Positions 17,950 through 25,661 of a stretch of DNA of 64,000 bases are shown here, piece by piece (position 1 is the first letter of the stretch; every line of letters starts with the position of its first letter). The notes below the pieces were generated by a model. The model was not told the DNA's origin. It did not search any database and was given only the letters and a program-made list of their open reading frames with translations. A program made the translations under genes and the position numbers. Source of the stretch: Sedimentibacter sp. (lineage in GTDB: Bacteria; Bacillota; Clostridia; Tissierellales; Sedimentibacteraceae); assembly GCA_018436705.1 (NCBI GenBank), contig JAHDLA010000004.1, positions 186,001-250,000 of the forward strand, given 5' to 3'.

Positions 17950-17958
17950 TGCTATAAT
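17950..17958 (+). promoter_or_regulatory. Extended -10 promoter of the TDT transporter gene
   Basis: TGCTATAAT is a consensus extended -10, 33 nt upstream of the start codon. No -35 at normal spacing is evident. Confidence 0.55.
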
Positions 17959-17991
17959 TAATTACTTGAATTTTATTATTTGGAGGTTGAG

Positions 17992-18924
17992 ATGAATGTA
18001 ATATTAAAAAAATATCCTGTTCCCATAACAGGGTTAATACTTGGTTTAGCGTCAGTGGGAAACCTTGTACAATCTTATGGAGAAATCTATCGCAATATAT
18101 TTGGGTTTATCTCCGCAATATTATTTTCTTTAATGCTTATTAAAATCTTTAGATTTAAAGACGGAATTAGGGAAAATCTTCAAAATCCCGTTACAGCAAG
18201 CGTTTTTCCAACATTTTCAATGGCAGCAATGTTGCTTGCAACATACATTAAACCCATGTCACAACCGTTAGCTTTATTATTATGGGTTATAGGAGTTGTT
18301 CTTCACATTGCTCTTATAATATGGTTCAGCATGAAATTTATCATAAATTTTAAAATAAAGCAGGTGTTTCCATCCTGGTTCGTTGTGTACGTGGGTATAG
18401 TAGTTGCGAGTTTAACAGCGCCCGCATTTAATATGCATACTGTCGGACAAGCAGCATTTTGGTTTGGATTTGTAACATATTTTGCTTTGCTTCCGGTAGT
18501 ACTTTACAGAATAGTAAAGATAAAAGAAATGCCTGAACCCACTCTTCCCACGCTCATAATTTTTGCGGCACCGGCAAGCCTGCTTCTTGCCGGCTATATA
18601 AATGTGTTTGAAACAAAACAAATGGAAATTGTATTGCTGCTTACGTCACTGTCTCTTATAATGTATGCCGTTGCACTGGCAATTCTTCCAAAACTTCTTA
18701 AGTTAAAATTCTATCCCAGTTACTCCGCATTTACATTCCCAATGATCATAAGCGGAATAGCAATTAAGCTTACAAATGGATTCTTTATTAAATCAGGTAA
18801 TCCTGTATCATGGCTTATATATATTATTAAAGCTCAAGAAACAATTGCCGTTGTACTGACTGTATATGTACTTATTAGATATTTAAAATATCTTTTAGTC
18901 GTTACGCAAAAACAACCTGCATAA
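17992..18924 (+). CDS. TDT family (TehA/SLAC1-like) transporter
   Basis: 310 aa, about ten hydrophobic helices, no signal peptide. The opening KKYPVPITGLILGLASVGNL and the spacing of helices fit the tellurite-resistance/dicarboxylate transporter family (TehA, Mae1, SLAC1), which are anion channels or carriers. ATG 17992 has GGAGG 5 nt upstream; the TTG at 17980 overlaps the SD. Monocistronic, with its own promoter and a terminator shared with prfC. Substrate unknown; small anions or C4-dicarboxylates are possible. Confidence 0.85.
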   Translation: MNVILKKYPVPITGLILGLASVGNLVQSYGEIYRNIFGFISAILFSLMLIKIFRFKDGIRENLQNPVTASVFPTFSMAAMLLATYIKPMSQPLALLLWVIGVVLHIALIIWFSMKFIINFKIKQVFPSWFVVYVGIVVASLTAPAFNMHTVGQAAFWFGFVTYFALLPVVLYRIVKIKEMPEPTLPTLIIFAAPASLLLAGYINVFETKQMEIVLLLTSLSLIMYAVALAILPKLLKLKFYPSYSAFTFPMIISGIAIKLTNGFFIKSGNPVSWLIYIIKAQETIAVVLTVYVLIRYLKYLLVVTQKQPA

Positions 18925-18970
18925 AAAAAATGGCCACCGAATTCTATCAACCCAACGGTGGCCATTTTTT
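18925..18970. terminator. Bidirectional terminator between TDT and prfC
   Basis: A 15-bp perfect stem with core ATGGCCACCG / CGGTGGCCAT, flanked by A6 and T6. It serves both convergent genes. Confidence 0.92.
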
Positions 18971-20555
18971 ATTGATTCTCTATTTCATCAATTATATCAA
19001 GAGCTTCAACTAACTCAACATTTTCGTTTCTGTCCTGGAAACTTCTCAAAGCATATTGATTTGTAAACAGAAGAACAGGTCTGTCGTAGTGATCAAATAC
19101 AAGCATGCATCTTGTATTCTGATATTTTTTCAAGGTATCCGGATTATCTGCCTTAACCCATCTGGCAACAGAAAATTCTATATTTTCCATACGAATTTCA
19201 GTGTTATATTCATTAGTCAGCCTGTATTGAAAAACATCGAACTGAAGAACTCCAACAGCACCTATTATTACTTCATTATATTCATTTCTGTAAACTTGAA
19301 TTGCACCTTCTTGGGCCAATTGCTCAACACCCTTCTGGAAATTTTTCCCCTTAAGTGAATTTTTGGCGCTTACTCTGCAGAAAAATTCCGGAGGAAAAGT
19401 AGGAAGCGGCTCAAAAAATATTTTTTCCTTGCCATTTGTTAAGGTGTCTCCAATTTGAAAATTACCAGAATCATATATTCCGATAACGTCTCCGGCATAA
19501 GCAGTGTCAACTGTTTCTCTCTCATTAGCCATTAAATGCGTAGACTGACTAAGCTTCATTTGCTTTCCTGTCCTTGTAAGAGTTATATTCATTCCTCGCA
19601 CAAATGTTCCAGAACATATTCTGAGAAAGGCGAGACGATCGCGATGATTTGGGTCCATATTCGCCTGAATTTTAAATACAAATCCTGTAAAAGCCTCATC
19701 TGTAGGCTTAATAATACCATTTGTTGTTTTTCTTGATGACGGAGGAGGCGACATTTGAAGGAAGTGCTCCAAAAACTCTGTTACTCCAAAATCTCCAAGA
19801 GCAGAGCCAAAAAAAACGGGAGAAAGTTTTCCGTTCTGAACTTGTTCAATATTAAATTCATTACCAGCTCCGTCAAGAAGCTCTATTGCGTATCTCAAAT
19901 TTTCAAGATTAGAAGGACTTATATACTCTTCAAGCTTGCTTGAATTAACTCCGTCCTCATCTAGATGGATTACTTCTTTTTTCTTGAAAAGATAGACAGA
20001 GTTTCTTAATCTGTCATATACTCCTTCAAATTCCTTTCCACAACCTATTGGCCATGTAACTGCCACTGAAAGAAGCCCTAAAACGTCTTCAAGCTCCTGC
20101 ATAAGTTCTAAAGGGTCTTTTGATTCTCGATCAAGCTTATTAATAAACGTAAAAATAGGAATGCCTCTCATGCTACAAACTTGGAACAGTTTTTTTGTCT
20201 GAGCCTCTATACCTTTAGCAGCATCTATAACCATAACCGCGCTGTCAACTGAAGTCAGTATTCGGTAAGTGTCCTCTCCAAAATCATTATGGCCAGGAGT
20301 ATCCATTATTGAAATAACTTTATCATTATATTCAAACTGCATTACAGAAGATGTAACAGAAATGCCTCTCTGTTTTTCAATCTCCATCCAATCAGATTTA
20401 GCAAATTTAGAATTTTTTCTCGCTCTAACAGTGCCCGCCTCACGAATAGCACCTCCGTGAAGCAGCAACTTTTCAGTCAATGTTGTTTTACCTGCATCAG
20501 GGTGAGAAATGATTCCAAAAATTCTTCTTTTATTAATTAAATCTATATTATTCAT
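18969..20555 (-). CDS. prfC: Peptide chain release factor 3
   Basis: 528 aa GTPase that recycles RF1/RF2 from the ribosome after termination. G1 is GIISHPDAGKTTLTEK, switch RGISVTSSV, G3 DTPGHNDFGED and G4 FINKLDRE; the domain II/III body ends with RDRNENVELVEALDIIDEIE. Length and order are normal for RF3, and the ARKNSKFAKSDWMEIEKQRG stretch distinguishes it from EF-G. Monocistronic. It has no obvious functional tie to its neighbours. Confidence 0.96.
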   Translation of the reverse strand: MNNIDLINKRRIFGIISHPDAGKTTLTEKLLLHGGAIREAGTVRARKNSKFAKSDWMEIEKQRGISVTSSVMQFEYNDKVISIMDTPGHNDFGEDTYRILTSVDSAVMVIDAAKGIEAQTKKLFQVCSMRGIPIFTFINKLDRESKDPLELMQELEDVLGLLSVAVTWPIGCGKEFEGVYDRLRNSVYLFKKKEVIHLDEDGVNSSKLEEYISPSNLENLRYAIELLDGAGNEFNIEQVQNGKLSPVFFGSALGDFGVTEFLEHFLQMSPPPSSRKTTNGIIKPTDEAFTGFVFKIQANMDPNHRDRLAFLRICSGTFVRGMNITLTRTGKQMKLSQSTHLMANERETVDTAYAGDVIGIYDSGNFQIGDTLTNGKEKIFFEPLPTFPPEFFCRVSAKNSLKGKNFQKGVEQLAQEGAIQVYRNEYNEVIIGAVGVLQFDVFQYRLTNEYNTEIRMENIEFSVARWVKADNPDTLKKYQNTRCMLVFDHYDRPVLLFTNQYALRSFQDRNENVELVEALDIIDEIENQ

Positions 20556-20635
20556 TCATGTTCCTTCCTAATTTCTAATCTTCTAGTTATTTTACATCAT
20601 CTGAGCAAAAATATAAAGTTTTTTTTATATATAAA

Positions 20636-20656
20636 GCGGAAAGCAACGCTTTCCGC
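20636..20656 (-). terminator. Terminator of the YmaF-like gene
   Basis: Stem GCGGAAAGC / GCTTTCCGC with an AAC loop. On the minus strand it is followed by TTTATATAT, a moderate U-rich tail. Confidence 0.6.
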
Positions 20657-20661
20657 TCGTT

Positions 20662-21009
20662 TTAACACTCTATATATTCTTCAATGCCTGTGGCAACATT
20701 AACCCCGTGCCTGTGACAATCGTTAGTGGTCGTACATCCTTCTATAAGGTGTATGTGGTTGCCACATCCTGTTTGAATCGCAGGTCCGGTTTTTCCGCAA
20801 ATTTTATGGCAATGGCATTCTATTATATCCGTAACAAAGTAAACTTCATGTACATGGCTGTTTCCGCAGGGAATTGCTAGTCCTGTTGCAGCATTAAAAC
20901 AATGTTTGTGACAGCATCCTCTTTGTCCTGCCAGGTTCGTATATCCTTGCGCATCGTGTACATGCTGAATAATTTTTTCTCCACATCTGCAATTTCTATT
21001 GAAAAGCAT
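20662..21009 (-). CDS. YmaF-like His/Cys-rich small protein
   Basis: 115 aa and very rich in His (about 15) and Cys (about 14), arranged in repeated H-x-H and C-H-x-H/C units (IQHVHD, GCCHKHCFN, NSHVHEV, IECHCHKICG, NHIHLIEG, NDCHRHGVN). This resembles YmaF-type repeats with intervening ATG(L/I) segments, probably binding transition metals or a cluster. Function unknown. ATG 21009 is chosen (GGGAG 10 nt upstream); a TTG at 21018 sits on the SD. It lies divergently from the iron-transport genes, so metal-linked expression is plausible (inference). Confidence 0.6.
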   Translation of the reverse strand: MLFNRNCRCGEKIIQHVHDAQGYTNLAGQRGCCHKHCFNAATGLAIPCGNSHVHEVYFVTDIIECHCHKICGKTGPAIQTGCGNHIHLIEGCTTTNDCHRHGVNVATGIEEYIEC

Positions 21010-21061
21010 ATAAATCAAACTCCCTTATAATTTTAGTTTGTTTATCCTTTGATTCTAAAGG

Positions 21062-21075
21062 AGGAATTTATTCCT
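21062..21075. repeat. Short palindrome in the divergent YmaF/feo intergenic region
   Basis: AGGAAT-TT-ATTCCT, a 6-bp inverted repeat in the 5' region of the YmaF-like gene. It could be an operator. The rest of 21010-21163 is AT-rich with no gene. Confidence 0.3.
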
Positions 21076-21163
21076 ATTACTATAATATGACAATATATTT
21101 TTATTGTTCTTTAAATGTTATATAAAAAATTAAAATAATTAATAATGATTCTTAATTATACTA

Positions 21164-21192
21164 TTGACAACAGCATTGAGTTAGAATATACT
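21164..21192 (+). promoter_or_regulatory. Sigma-A promoter of feoA-feoA-feoB
   Basis: TTGACA (21164-21169), 17 nt, TATACT (21187-21192). The Fur-like box begins 12 nt downstream of the -10. Confidence 0.85.
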
Positions 21193-21203
21193 AACTATGA
21201 GAT

Positions 21204-21218
21204 TGATAATCATTATCA
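21204..21218 (+). promoter_or_regulatory. Fur box (7-1-7) over the feo transcription start
   Basis: TGATAAT-C-ATTATCA is a perfect 7-1-7 inverted repeat matching the Fur consensus core, placed just downstream of the -10, where Fur-Fe(II) would block initiation. Iron repression of feo is the usual arrangement. Confidence 0.88.
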
Positions 21219-21238
21219 TTAACTTTTAGGAGGTAGTT

Positions 21239-21451
21239 ATGTCGTTAGCCATGGTTGCATTAGGGGATGTAAAAGAAGTGCTCGGTTACAGAGGAAAGGA
21301 TGATATGAAACGCCGCCTGCAGGATATGGGACTGGTTAAAGGTGAAAAGGTTCAGGTAGTAGGAGAAAATCAAGGCGGACTGATCTTATTAGTAAAGGGA
21401 GTTAAAGTTGCTCTTAACAAAGGATTAGCTTCATTAATTATGGTTAAATAA
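21239..21451 (+). CDS. feoA: Ferrous iron transport protein FeoA (first copy)
   Basis: 70 aa SH3-like FeoA: GYRGKDDMKRRLQDMGLVKG is the typical core and KVALNKGLASLIMVK the C-terminal strand. Small cytosolic partner of FeoB. SD TAGGAGG. First gene after the Fur-controlled promoter, 10 nt before the second feoA. Confidence 0.92.
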   Translation: MSLAMVALGDVKEVLGYRGKDDMKRRLQDMGLVKGEKVQVVGENQGGLILLVKGVKVALNKGLASLIMVK

Positions 21452-21461
21452 GGAGGAAGAA

Positions 21462-21683
21462 ATGAAATTGAGAGATTTAAGGCCAGGCCAATTTGGAACT
21501 GTCACAAGTATAGGTGAGAAAGGGCCCATGAGGAAGCGACTCATGGATATGGGAGTGACTCCCGGTACATCAATAAAAGTAATTAAGGTTGCACCTTTGG
21601 GAGATCCAATCGAAGTAAATATACGTGGATATGAGTTGAGTTTAAGAAAGAATGAAGCGCAAAATATACTGGTGGAAATTTAA
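21462..21683 (+). CDS. feoA: Ferrous iron transport protein FeoA (second copy)
   Basis: 73 aa FeoA domain: LRDLRPGQFGTVTSIG, KRLMDMGVTPG and the C-terminal ELSLRKNEAQNILVEI. Distinct from the first FeoA, so the pair probably plays non-identical roles. Two feoA genes before feoB are common in Clostridia. SD AAGGAGG. Confidence 0.93.
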   Translation: MKLRDLRPGQFGTVTSIGEKGPMRKRLMDMGVTPGTSIKVIKVAPLGDPIEVNIRGYELSLRKNEAQNILVEI

Positions 21684-21731
21684 TAGGCATATTTTGGAGT
21701 TTAATGTTATTTAATAAACAAGGAGGACGTT

Positions 21732-23963
21732 ATGGATTATACAATCGCGCTTGCCGGCAACCCAAACAGTGGGAAGACAACACTTTTTAATGAACTTACC
21801 GGTTCTAGGCAGCATGTGGGAAACTGGCCGGGTGTAACAGTCGATAAAAAAGAAGGTAACTATAAAAAAAGAAAGGAAATAAATATTCTGGACCTGCCTG
21901 GTACCTATTCTTTATCACCGTATTCGGCTGAAGAAATTATTGCTCGAGACTACATTGTTAAAAACAAACCTGATGTAGTAATTAACATAGTGGACGGCAC
22001 AAATATCGAGAGAAATCTTTACCTTACAATGCAGATAATCGAAACTAAAATACCAATGGTTATTGCAATGAATATGATGGATGAAGTTGATGCAATCGGA
22101 ATGAAGATAGACTGTAAAAAACTTTCAGAAATCTTTGGAGTACCCGTAATTCCTATAGTTGCAAAAAAAGGAAAAGGCATAGATGAACTGATGGAAGCGG
22201 CAATTTCAGTTGCAAAAGACAATACCTCTGCAAATGATTTGAAATTATTTGATGATAATATAAATTCGGCAATAGATGCAGTTTATGAAATACTTTACGA
22301 TTCTGAAGGGATTGAAAAACGAGCTGATGCTATAGAAAAAAATACACAAATATATTGGAAGGCCATAAAAATTGTTGAAAATGACGAAATTATAACAGGT
22401 GAACTTTCAGAAGCTCAAAAAGCTGCAGCAGAAGTGATTTTAAAAGAAGCTGAACAATATGCAGACGGAGATACGGAAGCAAGAATAGCTGATTTGAGGT
22501 ATAAGTATATTACAAAAATTGTAAAAGAAACTGTTGTAAAGTCAAAGTCTGTTCATGTGGAAACAAAATCAGACAAACTAGATAAGATTTTGACAAACCG
22601 TTTCCTGGCACTCCCAATATTTGCAGTCGTTATGTATTTAATGTTTGCAACAACATTTAGTGAAAGCTTTTTGTTTGTTGAGGGCTTGCCCAGTCCCGGA
22701 ATTTGGCTGGCAGGAGTTGCGGAAACATTATGGGGCTACGTTGCAGCAGGCATGGATGTACTGGTATCAAATGCCTCACCTTGGGTCTATTCTCTCGTAA
22801 TGGATGGTATAGTAGAAGGACTTGGTGCTATCGTAGGTTTTATTCCTTTGGTTCTGGTGCTTTATATATTGATTTCTTTTCTTGAAGACTGCGGATACAT
22901 GGCCAGAATTGCATTCGTAATGGATAGAATTTTTCGTAAATTCGGACTCTCTGGAAGGTCTTTCATCCCTCTTCTGATGGGATTTGGATGCGGTGTTCCA
23001 GCTATTATGGCAACAAGGACGCTGGATACTGAAAAGGACAGAAAAATCACAACAATTATTACGGGATTTATGCCTTGCGGAGCAAAACTTCCGATTTTTG
23101 CAATGTTTGTTTCTACTTTCTTTGTAGGAGGAAATAAAACCCTAATAACTTACTCTCTTTACATGCTCAGTATATTGGTTGCTATTATTGTATCTCTTAT
23201 AATAAATAAACTTGTTTATAAATCTTCTGCTTCAAATTTTGTTATGGAGCTGCCAAAGTACAGATTTCCAACCCTAAAAAGTATTGCAATCCATGGATGG
23301 GAAAAAGTTAAAGGATTTGCAATAAAGGCAGGAACCGTTATTTTCATATCAACCATATTCATATGGGCATTAAGCAACTTTAACGCAAATTCATTTAACG
23401 GTGTTAATGCTGAAAACAATGAAGATCAAAGCGTTATGGCAGAAATGGATGAAAGCTTTCTTGCATCTGCCGGTGGCGCAATTGCCCCAATTTTCAAACC
23501 ACTGGGATTCGGCGAATGGCGACCGACGGTTGGCGTTGTAACTGGCTGGATTGCAAAAGAAATGGTTGTCGTTACATTTGCACAGTTGTATGATGATGAT
23601 GTAACTCCTGAATACCTGGAAGAATATTTTTCGCATTACAGCAGCGATGAATTGGAAGAACTGGGTTTTGAAGGCGGAGAATACGATCCAGAAGCAGCTT
23701 TTGACATTTACTCTGAAGTAATATTATTTGAAGGAGCAGATGAAAATGCTCTTGTATCTATGAAGAATGATATTAAAACGGATGCTGCAGCATATGCGTA
23801 CATGGTATTTAATCTCCTTTGCATGCCATGTTTTGCAGCGGTAGGAGCTATGAAAAGAGAGCTGAAAACTTGGAAAGCAACAGGGGCGGCTGTTGGTGTA
23901 CAAATGCTCACAGCATATGTTGCAGCCTTTGTTATATACAACTTGGGAATGCTTATTGCATAG
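21732..23963 (+). CDS. feoB: Ferrous iron transporter FeoB
   Basis: 743 aa inner membrane Fe(II) transporter. The N-terminal G domain has GNPNSGKTTLFNELTG (G1), DLPGTYSLSPYS (G3) and NMMDE (G4), followed by a helical GDI-like spacer (~170-285) and a membrane part with two Gate domains (GFIPLVLVLYILISFLEDCG; MGFGCGVPAIMATRTL; TGFMPCGAKLPIFA). The conserved Cys in GFGCGVPA and MPCGAK are present. An acidic extracytoplasmic loop (~600-670) precedes the last helices. Normal length, operonic with both feoA genes. Confidence 0.96.
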   Translation: MDYTIALAGNPNSGKTTLFNELTGSRQHVGNWPGVTVDKKEGNYKKRKEINILDLPGTYSLSPYSAEEIIARDYIVKNKPDVVINIVDGTNIERNLYLTMQIIETKIPMVIAMNMMDEVDAIGMKIDCKKLSEIFGVPVIPIVAKKGKGIDELMEAAISVAKDNTSANDLKLFDDNINSAIDAVYEILYDSEGIEKRADAIEKNTQIYWKAIKIVENDEIITGELSEAQKAAAEVILKEAEQYADGDTEARIADLRYKYITKIVKETVVKSKSVHVETKSDKLDKILTNRFLALPIFAVVMYLMFATTFSESFLFVEGLPSPGIWLAGVAETLWGYVAAGMDVLVSNASPWVYSLVMDGIVEGLGAIVGFIPLVLVLYILISFLEDCGYMARIAFVMDRIFRKFGLSGRSFIPLLMGFGCGVPAIMATRTLDTEKDRKITTIITGFMPCGAKLPIFAMFVSTFFVGGNKTLITYSLYMLSILVAIIVSLIINKLVYKSSASNFVMELPKYRFPTLKSIAIHGWEKVKGFAIKAGTVIFISTIFIWALSNFNANSFNGVNAENNEDQSVMAEMDESFLASAGGAIAPIFKPLGFGEWRPTVGVVTGWIAKEMVVVTFAQLYDDDVTPEYLEEYFSHYSSDELEELGFEGGEYDPEAAFDIYSEVILFEGADENALVSMKNDIKTDAAAYAYMVFNLLCMPCFAAVGAMKRELKTWKATGAAVGVQMLTAYVAAFVIYNLGMLIA

Positions 23964-24000
23964 TATTGACAGATAATCAATTTAACTAATTATACCCCTC

Positions 24001-24045
24001 TAAAAGCAGCTTATAAAATTACCTTTATTTGCTGCTTTTATTTTC
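24001..24045 (+). terminator. Terminator after feoB
   Basis: Stem TAAAAGCAGC / GCTGCTTTTA (24001-24010 and 24031-24040) followed by TTTTCTTT. Confidence 0.8.
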
Positions 24046-24105
24046 TTTACATATATTTTTATTTGCTCAATTTTTCGAACAAATATTTGCAATACCATTT
24101 TTTTA

Positions 24106-24134
24106 TTGAACAAAAAGCAGTAAAATGATATAAT
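24106..24134 (+). promoter_or_regulatory. Sigma-A promoter of the miaB-mutS-mutL-miaA-hfq cluster
   Basis: TTGAAC (24106-24111), 17 nt, TATAAT (24129-24134), 41 nt before the miaB start. Confidence 0.8.
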
Positions 24135-24175
24135 ACTCAAGATATAACAATGTTAAAACAGAAAGTTGGAGAAAT

Positions 24176-25606
24176 ATGAGCAAAAATAATATAGATGCAG
24201 TAAATACCGAATATACAAAGCTTTCAAGCGATAGAATAATTGAACTAAGAAATAACAATGAGCAGTTCTTTATTATGAACGGAAAGAAAAAAACATATAA
24301 TATTTTAACCTATGGATGCCAGATGAATGAGCATGATTCAGAAAAAATAGCGGGTATGCTAACTTCAATCGGATATGAAGAAACGTCTGATGAGAAAAAT
24401 GCTGATCTGGTTATATTAAATACATGTCTTATAAGAGAAAACGCTGAACTGAAAGTTTTTGGCAAGCTCGGAGAAATAAAAGGATTAAAAAGGAGCAGAG
24501 AAAACATGCTTGTTGCCGTGTGCGGCTGCATGATGCAAAAAGAGGAAATAAGACAGAAACTCCTAAAACAATTCTCATTTGTTGATATTATATTTGGCAC
24601 TAATACCATTCAAGAGCTTCCTGTATTGATTTATGACGCTGAGATAAATAAGAAAAAAAGTGTAGACATTATAGAAAATTCTGATTTAATATATGAAAAT
24701 ATGCCAAAGACAAGGAAATATAAATATAAAGCTCTTGTTAACATAACTTATGGCTGCAATAATTTTTGTACCTACTGCGTAGTTCCGTATGTTAGAGGTA
24801 GGGAAAAAAGCCGTGAGCCGGGAGAAATTATTAATGAAGTTAAGGCTTTAGCAGTTGATGGCTGTAAGGAAATTACACTTCTCGGTCAAAATGTTAATTC
24901 TTACGGGCTTACCCTTAATAATCCCTTTACATTTGCAGAGCTTCTATATGAATTAAATAATATCGACGGCATAGAAAGAATTCGATTTATGACATCTCAT
25001 CCAAAGGATTTGACAGATGATTTAATAAAAGTCATAAAGGAATGCAAGAAAATTTGTAACCATGTACATCTACCGATACAATCGGGAAGCAACGTAGTTT
25101 TGAAAAGGATGAACCGCAAATATACTAAAGAGCATTATTTAAATCTTGTAGAAAAGCTAAAAACGGAAATTCCTGACGTTGCAATTACTACCGATATAAT
25201 TGTAGGCTTCCCCGGAGAAACTGAACAGGATTTTGAAGAAACTGTTGATGTTGTAAAAAAGGTACAGTATGATTCGGCATTTACATTTCTATATTCTGTA
25301 AGAGAAGGTACTAAGGCTGCCGAAATGAATGACCAGATACATGACAGCATAAAGCACCGACGCTTTAACAAGCTGCTGGATACACTTTATCCTATTGTGC
25401 TTGAAAAAAATTCTCAATGCATAGGAAAAATTTATCCCGTTTTAGTTGAATCTGTCAGCAAAAATAGTAAAAATTTTCTTACCGGCAGAACGGAACATTT
25501 TAGATTGGTTCATTTTAAAGGCAATAAAGAAATGATTGGTCAAATAGTTAACGTTAAAATTACAAATGTAAAGACCTTCCATATGGAAGGCGAAACATCT
25601 GATTAA
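24176..25606 (+). CDS. miaB: tRNA-2-methylthio-N6-dimethylallyladenosine synthase
   Basis: 476 aa radical-SAM methylthiotransferase acting on i6A37 of tRNAs. The N-terminal UPF0004 domain binds the auxiliary cluster (TYGCQMNEHDSE, NTCLIRENAE, VCGCMMQ). The radical-SAM CxxxCxxC lies in YGCNNFCTYCVVPYVRG. A C-terminal TRAM domain begins about residue 405. RMTSHP-type and QSGSN motifs follow the family. It works after MiaA, encoded four genes downstream. An additional ~35-residue N-terminal extension is present. Confidence 0.95.
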   Translation: MSKNNIDAVNTEYTKLSSDRIIELRNNNEQFFIMNGKKKTYNILTYGCQMNEHDSEKIAGMLTSIGYEETSDEKNADLVILNTCLIRENAELKVFGKLGEIKGLKRSRENMLVAVCGCMMQKEEIRQKLLKQFSFVDIIFGTNTIQELPVLIYDAEINKKKSVDIIENSDLIYENMPKTRKYKYKALVNITYGCNNFCTYCVVPYVRGREKSREPGEIINEVKALAVDGCKEITLLGQNVNSYGLTLNNPFTFAELLYELNNIDGIERIRFMTSHPKDLTDDLIKVIKECKKICNHVHLPIQSGSNVVLKRMNRKYTKEHYLNLVEKLKTEIPDVAITTDIIVGFPGETEQDFEETVDVVKKVQYDSAFTFLYSVREGTKAAEMNDQIHDSIKHRRFNKLLDTLYPIVLEKNSQCIGKIYPVLVESVSKNSKNFLTGRTEHFRLVHFKGNKEMIGQIVNVKITNVKTFHMEGETSD

Positions 25607-25612
25607 AGCTTG

Positions 25613-25640
25613 CGGGATTTGTGTTGTAGCACAAATCCTG
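25613..25640 (+). other. Hairpin between miaB and mutS
   Basis: Stem GGATTTGTG / CACAAATCC (9 bp, extendable to 11 with a G-U pair) with a TTGTAG loop. No T-run follows, so it is probably an RNA stability or processing structure rather than a terminator. Confidence 0.45.
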
Positions 25641-25661
25641 TATAAATAAGGGAGCAGTATT

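Noticed and set aside
21141..21160. Second Fur box upstream of the feo promoter
   Set aside because: Only the left half (ATAATGAT) matches; the right half does not.
24076..24090. CGAACAAATATTTG upstream of miaB as an SOS box
   Set aside because: Right half is ATTTG instead of GTTCG; not a LexA palindrome.
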